IMG/VR virus record: IMGVR_UViG_3300009370_000191
Location: 1-22,001 of that record
Strand: one strand, 5' to 3'
Length of the DNA: 22,001 nucleotides
Source of the DNA: a virus
Within the stretch, counting starts at the first letter, position 1; each line of letters begins with the position of its first letter. The notes under the pieces were generated by a model. It saw nothing but the letters and a program-made list of their open reading frames with translations. It had not been told where the DNA came from and ran no database searches. This document shows, in pieces, positions 1 to 7,006 of the stretch. The position numbers were made by a program, and so were the translations under genes.

Positions 1-70
1 TGTCTGGATTCTTTGAATCCAGTACAGCGATTGCCCCATTAGTTCCTGGATCTATACCTGCTATTAACAT
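1..70 (-). CDS. RuvC/RNase H-fold resolvase, N-terminal fragment cut by the window edge
   Basis: Only the first 23 codons are in the window. The start reads M-L-I-A-G-I-D-P-G-T-N-G-A, which is the first catalytic strand of RuvC-type Holliday junction resolvases: a hydrophobic strand, then the metal-binding Asp in IDPGTNGA. The ATG at 70 has an AGGAG ribosome site six bases upstream and starts 12 nt after the SSB-like gene stops. Placed after a RecA-like ATPase and an SSB-like gene, it would resolve branched DNA made during phage replication or before packaging. The C-terminal catalytic Asp/His residues lie outside the window, so completeness cannot be judged. Confidence 0.75.
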   Translation of the reverse strand, partial: MLIAGIDPGTNGAIAVLDSKNPD

Positions 71-82
71 GGTAAGCTCCTA

Positions 83-817
83 TTAAGATGCAAATATTGA
101 CTCTGTATTTCCATTATTAGAATTAGGAGTACTTCCCATAATACTTGCAGCAGAATTGCTATTTTTAGAAGCTTCATTAATAACAACTCCGGTGTTCTTT
201 TCGGTCCACTTATTGAAGAATTTAGCTTCTTTCTTAGCTTTAATTTCTTCAGCAGTTCTACCGTCTTTATTACCAAAGAACTTACATTTATTTATAGTTC
301 TTGTTAAACCACTTGGCTCATATTGCCCAGTCGCTACATTTTTAACTTGTTTGTCCTCAATTACTTGATGGACAGCTACTTTAACTGGTTTATTAGTTAA
401 TGACATAAGTACATCTCGTTCTACTGGACCTTCTTTTTGTTTCTCAGAATCCCAGCTTTTGATTTGTTTCTTTTCCCTAGCTTCCATAGCTTTAGGTAGT
501 CCTTCACCTGTAGCAGCTATGCACATAGAATCACTAATACTATAGCCAGGAAGTGCAATATTTTTACCATTCTTTATATAGTAAGTTTTATTGCCTTTTT
601 CATTACCGGAACGGATACATAAAGATTCTTTTAGTTCTTTTCCTTCAGAATTCTCTAAAACAATATTTAACATCTCAGCGCCCCTATCTGTTTTATAGGT
701 ATAAGCTACTTTAATACAAACATCATATGCACCAGATTCCCATGCAAAACCTCCACCACCTAAACGTTCAATGGATTGGCTTTCTACGTCACTTGGCAAT
801 TCCCATTCATTTGACAT
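83..817 (-). CDS. putative single-stranded DNA-binding protein (N4 SSB-like by position)
   Basis: This 244-residue protein has a predicted beta-rich first two thirds and a low-complexity, Asn/Ser-rich tail that ends E-S-I-F-A-S. A folded beta domain followed by a disordered tail is the usual plan of phage SSBs. There is no sequence motif that proves it. The call rests on that architecture and on its place beside a Sak4-like ATPase and a RuvC-like resolvase. As I recall, N4 SSB (gp45, about 265 residues) occupies the same place, and its C-terminal tail also recruits host RNA polymerase to late promoters. The tail here is not strongly acidic, unlike bacterial SSBs. The ATG at 817 has an AAGGA site nine bases upstream. 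It could also be another phage ssDNA-annealing or DUF669-type protein. Confidence 0.5.
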   Translation of the reverse strand: MSNEWELPSDVESQSIERLGGGGFAWESGAYDVCIKVAYTYKTDRGAEMLNIVLENSEGKELKESLCIRSGNEKGNKTYYIKNGKNIALPGYSISDSMCIAATGEGLPKAMEAREKKQIKSWDSEKQKEGPVERDVLMSLTNKPVKVAVHQVIEDKQVKNVATGQYEPSGLTRTINKCKFFGNKDGRTAEEIKAKKEAKFFNKWTEKNTGVVINEASKNSNSAASIMGSTPNSNNGNTESIFAS

Positions 818-933
818 ATATTTTTTCCTTATTTTAAAGTTAAAAGTTTATGGCTTTTTCTTACGCAATTCGTTACTTAGCTTGTTCGCTACACAAGTAC
901 CATCGGAGCATCACCATGGCTAGGTGATTAGGG
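818..933. other. intergenic leader upstream of the SSB-like gene
   Basis: This is one of the longer gaps in an otherwise packed gene cluster. It contains a hairpin at 910-928 (ATCACC, 7-nt loop, GGTGAT). No T-run follows the hairpin on the minus strand, so it is not an obvious terminator. The part nearest the SSB-like start is A-rich. A middle or late promoter for the SSB-like gene would fit here, but no promoter consensus could be recognised. Confidence 0.3.
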
Positions 934-1182
934 TTATTTATTTAATTGCTGGTTATGCAATTCTTGTTGTTTCATAAGATAATCATCTAATATCTTAGTA
1001 AATTCTTTTAAAGATAAACCAGGCTTTGTTGATAGAGTTTTGGCGGCTATTTCTTGTACAGCACCAATACCCATTTCTACAGCCGTAAAAACCATCTTAT
1101 CTACTAAATTTAATGATTTTTCACTTAATGTACCGTTATCTCGTTTATTATCTATACGCTCATCATTTCCTGGATGACTCAT
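934..1182 (-). CDS. small helical protein of unknown function (82 aa)
   Basis: I do not recognise this protein. The first 20 residues are polar and charged, and the rest looks helical, with a mildly hydrophobic stretch near residues 28-50. There are no Cys pairs, nucleotide-binding motifs or clear membrane segment. The ATG at 1182 has an AAGGAG site seven bases upstream, and the gene follows the Sak4-like gene after an 8-nt gap, so it is very likely co-translated with it. Its position between the recombinase-like ATPase and the SSB-like protein suggests an accessory role in DNA replication or recombination. That is inference from position only. Confidence 0.6.
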   Translation of the reverse strand: MSHPGNDERIDNKRDNGTLSEKSLNLVDKMVFTAVEMGIGAVQEIAAKTLSTKPGLSLKEFTKILDDYLMKQQELHNQQLNK

Positions 1183-1190
1183 ATTTCTCC

Positions 1191-1925
1191 TTATTTATAA
1201 TGTTCATGAAGTTTATTAATTACATGTTGTAAATTATTATCAATATAAGTTTCATTTTTAGCCCACATTCCCATAGGCCCTCTCATACGCTCAGTAATGG
1301 TGTCTTTAGTTATTCGTGTTTGAAACACATACTTAAATCCTAAGTCTTCTTCTTCATCAGTAACTGTATACAATGGAGATTTGGCATTATCTTCATTAAC
1401 TTTATCTAATGATATTTTTTTAGTAGATACAACAGTAGTAAAGAAGCTTTCTATTCCTATATTTTTTAAAGCACCTTTTACCATTACTTTCGTTTCTACA
1501 ACATTTTCCATTTCATTTTGCACATCAGAACTATGTGCTAAAAAGACCACATTTTTCGTTGATTTAGCTACTACTTGAGACATGAGCATTCGCATGTATT
1601 GGTAGTAATCACTCCAAGCTTTCATAGTATTTGTAGCTGATACAATCTTAGTAGTTTCATACATATCCATTAAATACGTTAGACTATCAATAGCTATTGT
1701 ATGGATATTTTTTAATTTTGTATTAGTTTCTGCTTCATTAAATGCTTCATATACTTGTGCTGGATCAGTAATTGTGTATTCTTTAAATTTACTTTTAAAC
1801 GGCAATTTCTTACCATTTTCACAATTTAAATACATAACTCCTTCTGGTTTGTCCATGGACATTAAACTAGCACTTTTGCCTGATGCAGATTTACCTGTTA
1901 CTAGAACTAAATGATTGTTACTCAT
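1191..1925 (-). CDS. Sak4-like RecA-fold ATPase (phage recombinase)
   Basis: This 244-residue protein is a single RecA-fold ATPase domain. Walker A is GKSASGKS at residues 11-18. The Walker B strand is IAIDSLTYL at about 77-85, and a third core strand, NVVFLAHSSD, lies at about 125-134. This compact layout with no extra domains matches phage Sak4/RAD51-like single-strand annealing recombinases, often annotated as AAA domain proteins (AAA_24). It probably binds ssDNA and promotes annealing or recombination together with the neighbouring SSB-like protein, a pairing usual for Sak4. Its ATG overlaps the stop of the upstream gene by 4 nt (ATGA) and is preceded by GAGGAGG, which indicates translational coupling. 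A replication-linked ATPase such as a DNA polymerase accessory protein is the alternative. Confidence 0.75.
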   Translation of the reverse strand: MSNNHLVLVTGKSASGKSASLMSMDKPEGVMYLNCENGKKLPFKSKFKEYTITDPAQVYEAFNEAETNTKLKNIHTIAIDSLTYLMDMYETTKIVSATNTMKAWSDYYQYMRMLMSQVVAKSTKNVVFLAHSSDVQNEMENVVETKVMVKGALKNIGIESFFTTVVSTKKISLDKVNEDNAKSPLYTVTDEEEDLGFKYVFQTRITKDTITERMRGPMGMWAKNETYIDNNLQHVINKLHEHYK

Positions 1926-2482
1926 TGTTCCTCCTCTAATATAGCTTTCTTTAATAATTTTAAATATTCATGTCCTTCTTTACTTTTTAATGCTATACGT
2001 TTAGTTTTATTTTTTACTTCAGCTAATTGAGCATGAAATATATTTGTTCTACTCATAATATCTTGGCCTTTAAGACTTAGTATTTGTGCTTTACGATGGA
2101 CCTTTCTATCAGCCGATAATGTAGAAGTATCCACACAATTTTCTATAGTGTGCCGATCATACCGAACATTTTTATTCCTATTCTCTCGATTTCTATCTAC
2201 TTTATCTTGCATTTCTTCACTGGTCATTCGTCTAATTCCAATAAGTTGTACAGCAGTAAACTTTATATTGTCATTTTCAAATACATAATCTCTAGCTTTT
2301 TTTAAATATTTGTGTTTATCTCCGCTTCCTCTTGTATCCCCGCCTGCTAAAGCATCTAGGTCTTCTCTTGGGATAATTTCTTCTATTTTGGCATCACGTA
2401 GGAGTTGTATTAAATCCTGTGTTTCTACAGCATGAAGTATGCTTTTAGTTCTTCGGACTACTTGTATTTGTAATTTTTTCAT
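1922..2482 (-). CDS. uncharacterised basic protein (186 aa), replication cluster
   Basis: I do not recognise the family. The protein is rich in Lys, Arg and Glu and looks largely helical. Residues 80-120 and the C-terminal 40 residues are notably basic, which would suit a nucleic-acid-binding or bridging protein. There are no Cys clusters, Walker motifs or nuclease motifs. It starts 13 nt after the primase-helicase stops, has a GGAG ribosome site, and its own stop overlaps the Sak4-like start. This coupling between primase and recombinase suggests a function in replication initiation or helicase loading, but that is inference from context only. Confidence 0.65.
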   Translation of the reverse strand: MKKLQIQVVRRTKSILHAVETQDLIQLLRDAKIEEIIPREDLDALAGGDTRGSGDKHKYLKKARDYVFENDNIKFTAVQLIGIRRMTSEEMQDKVDRNRENRNKNVRYDRHTIENCVDTSTLSADRKVHRKAQILSLKGQDIMSRTNIFHAQLAEVKNKTKRIALKSKEGHEYLKLLKKAILEEEQ

Positions 2483-2495
2483 GAAACTTCTCCAG

Positions 2496-4664
2496 TTAAA
2501 TTGTCCCTTCCTTTTTTAAAAATTCTTTACTAATTGATTTAAGAGTACTATTTCTAAATTGTTCTTCTGGTAATGGAGTCTCTAACCCATTATTAAATTC
2601 TTCTAATTTTTCTACAATTTCTCTTAATGACAATTTAGCGTCAATTAAAACCATACCGTAACGATAAAGATGGCTAGCTCTATTACCAGTAGTAGTATGT
2701 GTTATAAACCATCGTTCTATACGTCCTACACCTGTAGCGGTAATTTGCGCTTTAGTCTCATCAGATCGTTTTGTTTCAGGTATAAACATTGTAGCATCTA
2801 TAACTTTTCCATCGTTATATTCATAATGGCCTGGATTAGAAGCCCATTTTCTAGCTATATCTTTAGCTGCTCGGTCTACTGGAAAAGGTAACCATTCAAA
2901 AACATTAGTCATGAATCTAGAGTAGTCGTGTGCAGTCAGCTTAATTTTATGGGATATAGGAAGAATTAATCTAAATCTATTTAGTTCTTGAGTATGTCTT
3001 TTAGTGGTAGAGATTAAAAATTTATAATCTTCTAACAGTAGCTTAACTGTAGAAATACTAGCATCTCCATCACAATCCAATATAATTAAATCAAATCCTG
3101 CAATAACGTTCTCACTTTTTCGGTGTTCCCCAATAAAAGCGTGACTTGTATAATGATAACCACTTGCAGTAGTTAACTTATGTAATAAATTAAATGGTGG
3201 ATTTTCCAATTTATATCCCTGAGCTATATCTGTACTAACACTAACGTTTATTTTTTCTAAATCGGTTTCTATTAGTGTCTCCCCTTTAAAAAATGCAATC
3301 TTATCTAGTAGCCTTTTTTTAATAATTATGTTGTTTCTATATCCAAAGGACATAGCTAGATTCATTAGTTCATCTCTTTGAGTTTCACTTCCTTTATAGA
3401 AAGGCAATTCCTCCATTAATTCATGTTGAGTAACTTCATTATCACAATCAGCTAAGTAATGAGCTAATCTTTCATATGGTCCTTGTTTACGCATTAATCG
3501 ACTAAAAGCTATACCTGAATCTTCTACAAGACTAATAGCGTAATCTAAATGGTCTTCAGTAATATCTGTTACATTATCAGAAAACGCATATGCTCCCGCT
3601 AATTTTAAAGCTTTGTAGTATCTATGAACCATCTCAGCTTTATGAATAGTTTGATGTTCTTTAAAGTTATCTGCTTCTTCTTCACATTTCATTTGGTATT
3701 CAATTAAATGAATATGATTTGCTTCAGACATAGATAAAATTGGATTAAACTGTCTTTTTGCAAAATTAGAAAATGTTCTTTGTATTGAAACTATTTCATT
3801 TGCTAATTTCTGATCAATCATTTGTTGATATCGTTCTTCAGCAGAACTATATTTAGTTCTATGACTATCGATTGTATATCCAAATAATAATCGTCTAGCA
3901 TATCCAGTTTCTAAGAATAATTTAAATTCTTCTTCAACTTTTCCTCCATCCAATAACTTAGTAGGAGTACCAAACATCATGAGATTAGTTGGAGTATGAC
4001 CTGGCAACTCCTCAGCTCTAATGTTTTCTTGTGTATTTTTAATTAATTTTTGTTTAATTAATCCTACATCGTATAGTTCTAAAAAAGCATTTAATACATC
4101 CACATTAGCAGATAAGTTAGAACCAACTTCGTCTAGCTCTAAATTCATAGATCCCGCAGAAGCTAGTAGGAGTTTCTCTCGCATTTGCTTAACGGCTGGT
4201 GCTGTTCCACTATCGAAACTAAAAGCTAATTCACCTAAACTATTAAAATGTTTTTGTATGCTATCAAATTGATCTGTATATTCTTCAGAATAGGTTTTTA
4301 GACTCCGGCCTAAACTAATCTGCCTGTTAGCTCTTTCTTGTGCTAAATGCTCCATATTTTCTTGAGCTTTTCTAGGAAAAATATTATTTAAAAATTCTTT
4401 TCTAAAATATGAAACAAATTCTCGTTCTAGTATATTAGTAGAATGTCCTTTACCAGTACCTGATACCATTAGATTTAACACGTATGTATTTACTGGAATT
4501 AAATCTCTATCATTAGTTTGAATACTACAACGCATCATTGATGCTATTTTTGATAAGTAATATGCCGTTAAAATACGAAAAAAATGTCGATTATCATTGT
4601 TTACTTTTCTAACAAGAATATCGACAATACTTTCAGCAAAAGGATGATATTTTTTATTGCTCAT
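2496..4664 (-). CDS. primase-helicase: DUF3987-like ATPase joined to an AEP-type primase domain
   Basis: The 722-residue protein combines two recognisable parts. Residues about 60-270 form a P-loop ATPase: Walker A GTGKGHST (69-76), Walker B LELDEVG (175-181), a sensor-like TNLMMFGTP (226-234) and a likely arginine finger in YARRLLFG (255-262). This pattern fits DUF3987/SF3-like phage helicases. Residues about 485-660 look like an archaeo-eukaryotic primase core: the metal-binding pair in LDCDGD (529-534), a strand ending ISTTKRHT (551-558) and the basic RFRLILP (563-569). It would unwind the fork and lay primers for the phage DNA polymerase. As I recall, N4 gp43 has nearly the same length (716) and map position. 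The helicase-first domain order is the reverse of T7 gp4. The 56-aa gene upstream overlaps its start by 11 nt. Confidence 0.75.
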   Translation of the reverse strand: MSNKKYHPFAESIVDILVRKVNNDNRHFFRILTAYYLSKIASMMRCSIQTNDRDLIPVNTYVLNLMVSGTGKGHSTNILEREFVSYFRKEFLNNIFPRKAQENMEHLAQERANRQISLGRSLKTYSEEYTDQFDSIQKHFNSLGELAFSFDSGTAPAVKQMREKLLLASAGSMNLELDEVGSNLSANVDVLNAFLELYDVGLIKQKLIKNTQENIRAEELPGHTPTNLMMFGTPTKLLDGGKVEEEFKLFLETGYARRLLFGYTIDSHRTKYSSAEERYQQMIDQKLANEIVSIQRTFSNFAKRQFNPILSMSEANHIHLIEYQMKCEEEADNFKEHQTIHKAEMVHRYYKALKLAGAYAFSDNVTDITEDHLDYAISLVEDSGIAFSRLMRKQGPYERLAHYLADCDNEVTQHELMEELPFYKGSETQRDELMNLAMSFGYRNNIIIKKRLLDKIAFFKGETLIETDLEKINVSVSTDIAQGYKLENPPFNLLHKLTTASGYHYTSHAFIGEHRKSENVIAGFDLIILDCDGDASISTVKLLLEDYKFLISTTKRHTQELNRFRLILPISHKIKLTAHDYSRFMTNVFEWLPFPVDRAAKDIARKWASNPGHYEYNDGKVIDATMFIPETKRSDETKAQITATGVGRIERWFITHTTTGNRASHLYRYGMVLIDAKLSLREIVEKLEEFNNGLETPLPEEQFRNSTLKSISKEFLKKEGTI

Positions 4665-4824
4665 TGTTATTAGCCTCTTTCTCTCCTTGTTTAAAATCGT
4701 CTAAATATTGTGAAGCTATATGTAACGAATCAAGCCTACTGCCACATCGGGTTAATCTTAATTCTATTTGAATTGCGTCTTGTATAACTTGATGAATAAA
4801 TTCAAGTTTATCTAAATTAGTCAT
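4654..4824 (-). CDS. small protein of unknown function (56 aa)
   Basis: This short gene is easy to miss. It starts at an ATG with GAGG five bases upstream, inside the last codons of the preceding gene (8-nt overlap), and ends 11 nt inside the primase-helicase gene. The protein looks helical, is rich in Leu, Ile and Gln in its first 35 residues, and has an acidic, Asn-rich tail. There are no motifs. The double overlap leaves little doubt that it is translated. Coupling to the primase-helicase start may be its main constraint. Confidence 0.6.
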   Translation of the reverse strand: MTNLDKLEFIHQVIQDAIQIELRLTRCGSRLDSLHIASQYLDDFKQGEKEANNNEQ

Positions 4825-5098
4825 TTTTTACCTCACTACATTTTTGAGCTATTGTGCAGTAGTTTCTTCCATCTTTGTAGTTATCTGAAATAGTCGGATT
4901 CCAAGCAGATCGTACTATTTTTAATAAATCCATTTTTAATGCATATAGATGAGCAAGATTTATATTTCCTGATGCTTTAGCATATTGATTTAAAGCTTCA
5001 CACATAATTGCCCATGTTTCAAAACAATGTACAGGTGGACCATATTTAGACTCTCTATCTTCCAAGATCTGTTCATCGGTCATTTCATGATCGTCCAT
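4817..5098 (-). CDS. DUF6378-like phage protein (93 aa)
   Basis: Residues 9-90 follow the pattern I know from the DUF6378 family of small phage proteins: an N-terminal I-L-E-x-R-x-x-x-Y-G-P, a central helix (LAHLYALKMDLLKIVRSAW) with the conserved K/R pair, and a downstream D-N-x-x-D. The family is common in phage replication and nucleotide-metabolism regions and has no known reaction. Length is typical. The ATG at 5098 follows the 5126-5338 gene after a 27-nt gap containing AAGGA. The family assignment is from memory and is not certain. Confidence 0.6.
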   Translation of the reverse strand: MDDHEMTDEQILEDRESKYGPPVHCFETWAIMCEALNQYAKASGNINLAHLYALKMDLLKIVRSAWNPTISDNYKDGRNYCTIAQKCSEVKND

Positions 5099-5125
5099 TT
5101 ACTTATTCCTTTCTTATTAGCAACT

Positions 5126-5338
5126 TTAATTTTTTATTTGAGTAAAGTCATTATTGGAACTTTTAGCATTAAATCCACATAATTTTCCCGTAGAATAACC
5201 AGATAGTTTAACAGCATTTAATGAACGAGTACCTGTACTAGACCATTGGCAAGGTTCAGTTGCAGGATTTTTTAATTTGATATATAAGTCTCCTTTCCAT
5301 ACAAATTGTTTACCAATTAGTAAGTTCTTAAATTTCAT
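5126..5338 (-). CDS. small phage protein, predicted beta-rich (70 aa)
   Basis: The protein opens with F-x-x-L-x-x-G-x-x-F and then Y-I-K-L-K at about residue 19. I associate this arrangement with small SH3-like beta-barrel proteins of unknown role in tailed phages. The rest is polar, with Ser, Asn and Gly. It overlaps the preceding 58-aa gene by 4 nt (ATGA) and has an AAGGA site. No enzymatic motif is visible. Confidence 0.55.
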   Translation of the reverse strand: MKFKNLLIGKQFVWKGDLYIKLKNPATEPCQWSSTGTRSLNAVKLSGYSTGKLCGFNAKSSNNDFTQIKN

Positions 5339-5511
5339 TCCTTAGTCTCCTTGAAATCAATATTAGCTACTGTTTCTGCTACTTCTTCTAAAAAATGAAC
5401 AGCTACTGAAAGTTCTATATCGTCTTCTTCACCAGCTTCTATATCTTTAGCTTGTAAGCTATGTAAGTAGGTTCTTACATATTCTAATTGTTGTTGATTA
5501 CTTAGTGGCAT
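5335..5511 (-). CDS. small acidic protein of unknown function (58 aa)
   Basis: This gene is below the usual size cut-off. The ATG at 5511 has GGAGG eight bases upstream, inside the end of the zinc-ribbon gene (14-nt overlap), and its TGA overlaps the next ATG. The protein looks helical, with a strongly acidic centre (E-A-G-E-E-D-D-I-E-L) and an amphipathic second half. The ribosome site and chained overlaps support real translation. The function is unknown. Confidence 0.6.
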   Translation of the reverse strand: MPLSNQQQLEYVRTYLHSLQAKDIEAGEEDDIELSVAVHFLEEVAETVANIDFKETKE

Positions 5512-5743
5512 TGGAAGCCTCCTTATTTAACTGCTCTTCTAATTTATCAAGTGGTTCTAACTCATAGATATTAACCCGCATATCATTTACATCGTCTAAA
5601 GTTAACTGCTCTTCTTTTGTCCAGTATGAAAAGCCACACTCTAGGCACTCACCAGAAACATATGCGTGTGGCTTATGATCGTCATACATATACATAGTGC
5701 CTCCGCACTTGTAACATTCACCATCATAACTATTACCTGACAT
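5498..5743 (-). CDS. small zinc-ribbon protein (81 aa)
   Basis: Two Cys pairs, C-Y-K-C at about residues 10-13 and C-L-E-C at about 33-36, are separated by a 19-residue beta-hairpin-like stretch. This is the spacing of a rubredoxin-type zinc ribbon that binds one zinc ion. The second half is acidic and helical. Such proteins are common between replication genes in phages and may bind nucleic acid or modify host polymerase, but nothing here shows which. The start has GAGGAGG seven bases upstream and lies 11 nt inside the previous gene. Confidence 0.6.
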   Translation of the reverse strand: MSGNSYDGECYKCGGTMYMYDDHKPHAYVSGECLECGFSYWTKEEQLTLDDVNDMRVNIYELEPLDKLEEQLNKEASNATK

Positions 5744-6218
5744 CGGAATCCTCCTCTTCCTTTATTTCTTTTGTTTTTAAAGTAACACTATCAACCGTTG
5801 ATACAACATCAACAATACCTAGATTACTAGCACTATCTAATTTTGATATCCAACATGGAGTTGTAGCTTGCATAGTATAATCTCGATAAAATCCTCCATG
5901 AGAATCATCTGGAGCTACTAATGATTTACCTATGCAATGCTCACAAATTTCTAAAAATTCAGATACTGTTATAGATTTAGTTGTCGGTTCAAATGCTAAA
6001 TCAGAATGATACCCATAATAACTATGTGGAACACCTGGACTACCAAATGTCATAGCGGGGAATTCAATATATACAGGTAGTCCTGTACGTTCTTTGCTTA
6101 ATGCTTTAATTAAGCTTCCTAAATTCATCTGGAATTCGCCATGTTTTCTTTTTATTTTTGGTATTATCTTACTTGTAATTTTTTTAATTTCTGTTTTCAT
6201 CTCATCATTTAATTTCAT
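5733..6218 (-). CDS. uncharacterised phage protein with SYxGYxxDLAF-type motif (161 aa)
   Basis: Residues about 45-80 read as a sheet-rich segment with P-G-x-P-H-S-Y-Y-G-Y-H-S-D-L-A-F-E-P, followed near 108-126 by G-G-F-Y-R-D-Y-T and T-P-C-W-I-S. I have seen this motif pair, usually as SYRGYYxxLAxxP plus GGxF and TPVW, in unnamed proteins of many tailed phages. I know no function for the family. The first 40 residues are basic and helical, and the tail is acidic. The start at 6218 lies 14 nt from the 3' end of the tRNA, with GGAGG between them. The protein must be translated from a transcript that is also processed to release the tRNA. Confidence 0.6.
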   Translation of the reverse strand: MKLNDEMKTEIKKITSKIIPKIKRKHGEFQMNLGSLIKALSKERTGLPVYIEFPAMTFGSPGVPHSYYGYHSDLAFEPTTKSITVSEFLEICEHCIGKSLVAPDDSHGGFYRDYTMQATTPCWISKLDSASNLGIVDVVSTVDSVTLKTKEIKEEEDSDVR

Positions 6219-6231
6219 TTAAACCTCCATA

Positions 6232-6304
6232 TGCCCTTGGACAGAATCGAACTGCCGACCTTTGATATGGTAATCAAACACTCTACCAACTGAGTTACAA
6301 GGGC
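6232..6304 (-). tRNA. tRNA gene with an irregular anticodon loop; identity not assigned
   Basis: Read on the minus strand, the 73 nt fold as a tRNA. The acceptor stem is GCCCTTG with CAAGGGC, the discriminator base is A, and there is no encoded CCA. The D arm is ACTC-AGTTGGTA-GAGT. The T arm is GGCAG-TTCGATT-CTGTC, with the invariant TTCGA. The anticodon arm is odd: TTTGA pairs with TCAAA only if the loop has 8 nt (TTACCATA), or TTTGAT with ATCAAA if it has 6 nt. The normal 7-nt loop would break two pairs. Candidate anticodons are therefore ACC, CCA or CAT, none in a standard setting. It lies 8 nt after one gene's stop and 13 nt before the next start. Confidence 0.8.
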
Positions 6305-6312
6305 TTAGTTGA

Positions 6313-6549
6313 TTAATTTTCTGATCTGCCTAATCCATATTTTGCATTAAGTACTTTACGAGCTTTTTCTGGAAGATAAGTAGTTTGTGGTTCTATTTTA
6401 TCTGGACATTTAGTATCAAAATAATTAACAAATACTGTATTAAAAATTTCGTATACCTTTTCTTCGTATTGTTTCTGACTATAGTTAGTAATAATAAGTT
6501 GGGAAATAAGTGCTTTACATTTAAGTATTTCTTCTTGTAAAGGTCGCAT
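6313..6549 (-). CDS. small protein of unknown function (78 aa)
   Basis: The protein has a helical first half (residues 1-45, with a Cys at 11 and several Tyr) and a polar second half. No family is recognised. The ATG at 6549 has GAGG eight bases upstream, which favours it over the overlapping hydrophobic reading frame on the same strand. Its stop lies 8 nt before the tRNA, so mRNA and tRNA are probably made on one transcript. Nothing suggests a specific role. Confidence 0.55.
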   Translation of the reverse strand: MRPLQEEILKCKALISQLIITNYSQKQYEEKVYEIFNTVFVNYFDTKCPDKIEPQTTYLPEKARKVLNAKYGLGRSEN

Positions 6550-6582
6550 TTCAACACCTCATAGTTAAGTATAGATAGTAAA

Positions 6583-6604
6583 TAAAACGCACCTATAGCT
6601 GCGT
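6583..6604 (-). terminator. weak terminator-like hairpin
   Basis: On the minus strand a 5-bp stem (ACGCA with TGCGT, 8-nt loop) is followed directly by TTTTATTT. It lies in the 118-nt gap between the Cys-cluster protein and the 78-aa gene. The stem is short, so it could be a partial terminator or chance. The loop contains CTATAGG, which recalls a T7 promoter start. A related ACGCATCTATAG lies about 60 nt upstream. Confidence 0.3.
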
Positions 6605-6667
6605 AAGGCATTCTTTTTCTTCAACACAATCAACACTTTTGCCTATCAGAGCTAGGCTATAGATGCG

Positions 6668-7006
6668 TCAACTACGTCTATTTTTATGATGACGTTTATT
6701 AAAACAAGATCTACTACAGGTTTTAGCACGAGGACTAACCATGATTACTGTTTTTTTACATATTTCGCATTTAATTTTATGTTTTGGTATTTGTTTTTTA
6801 TAAGTTCGTTTAATCCAAGGTCGAATCCCTTTACGCTCGTAAGGAATGGTGTCTTCAGCAGTTAAACTATGCCAACGTTTTCTCTCGGTAGGAGATAAAT
6901 CCCATGCATCTTTGTTATTATCATTATACAATTTTTTTGCTTCTTCTTTACTAATTTCTTTTTGTAATTCTCCATTTCCATTGTAAATTTTAATGTGTGA
7001 AATCAT
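6668..7006 (-). CDS. Cys-cluster (zinc-binding) basic protein (112 aa)
   Basis: The C-terminal 35 residues carry two Cys pairs, C-E-I-C near residue 80 and C-S-R-S-C near 96, followed by a very basic His/Arg/Asn tail. This fits a zinc-stabilised DNA- or RNA-binding module of the kind found in phage regulators and small homing-type proteins. Residues 1-75 are charged and include a W-D-L-S-P-x-E-R-K-R-W segment. No HNH catalytic motif is visible. The ATG overlaps the stop of the nuclease gene by 4 nt, with AAGGA upstream, so it is translated with it. A function in the nuclease pathway is possible but not shown. Confidence 0.6.
   Translation of the reverse strand: MISHIKIYNGNGELQKEISKEEAKKLYNDNNKDAWDLSPTERKRWHSLTAEDTIPYERKGIRPWIKRTYKKQIPKHKIKCEICKKTVIMVSPRAKTCSRSCFNKRHHKNRRS

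Noticed and set aside
6393-6611. 72-codon hydrophobic minus-strand frame overlapping the 78-aa gene
   Set aside because: Most of it overlaps the 78-aa frame, which has a much better ribosome site (GAGG) and ordinary composition. Its Leu/Ile/Tyr richness is typical of a shadow in AT-rich DNA.
6580-6670. T7-type promoters based on CTATAG(G) at about 6594 and 6653
   Set aside because: CTATAG is a palindrome that also occurs inside several genes here, and no longer consensus is shared among the intergenic regions.
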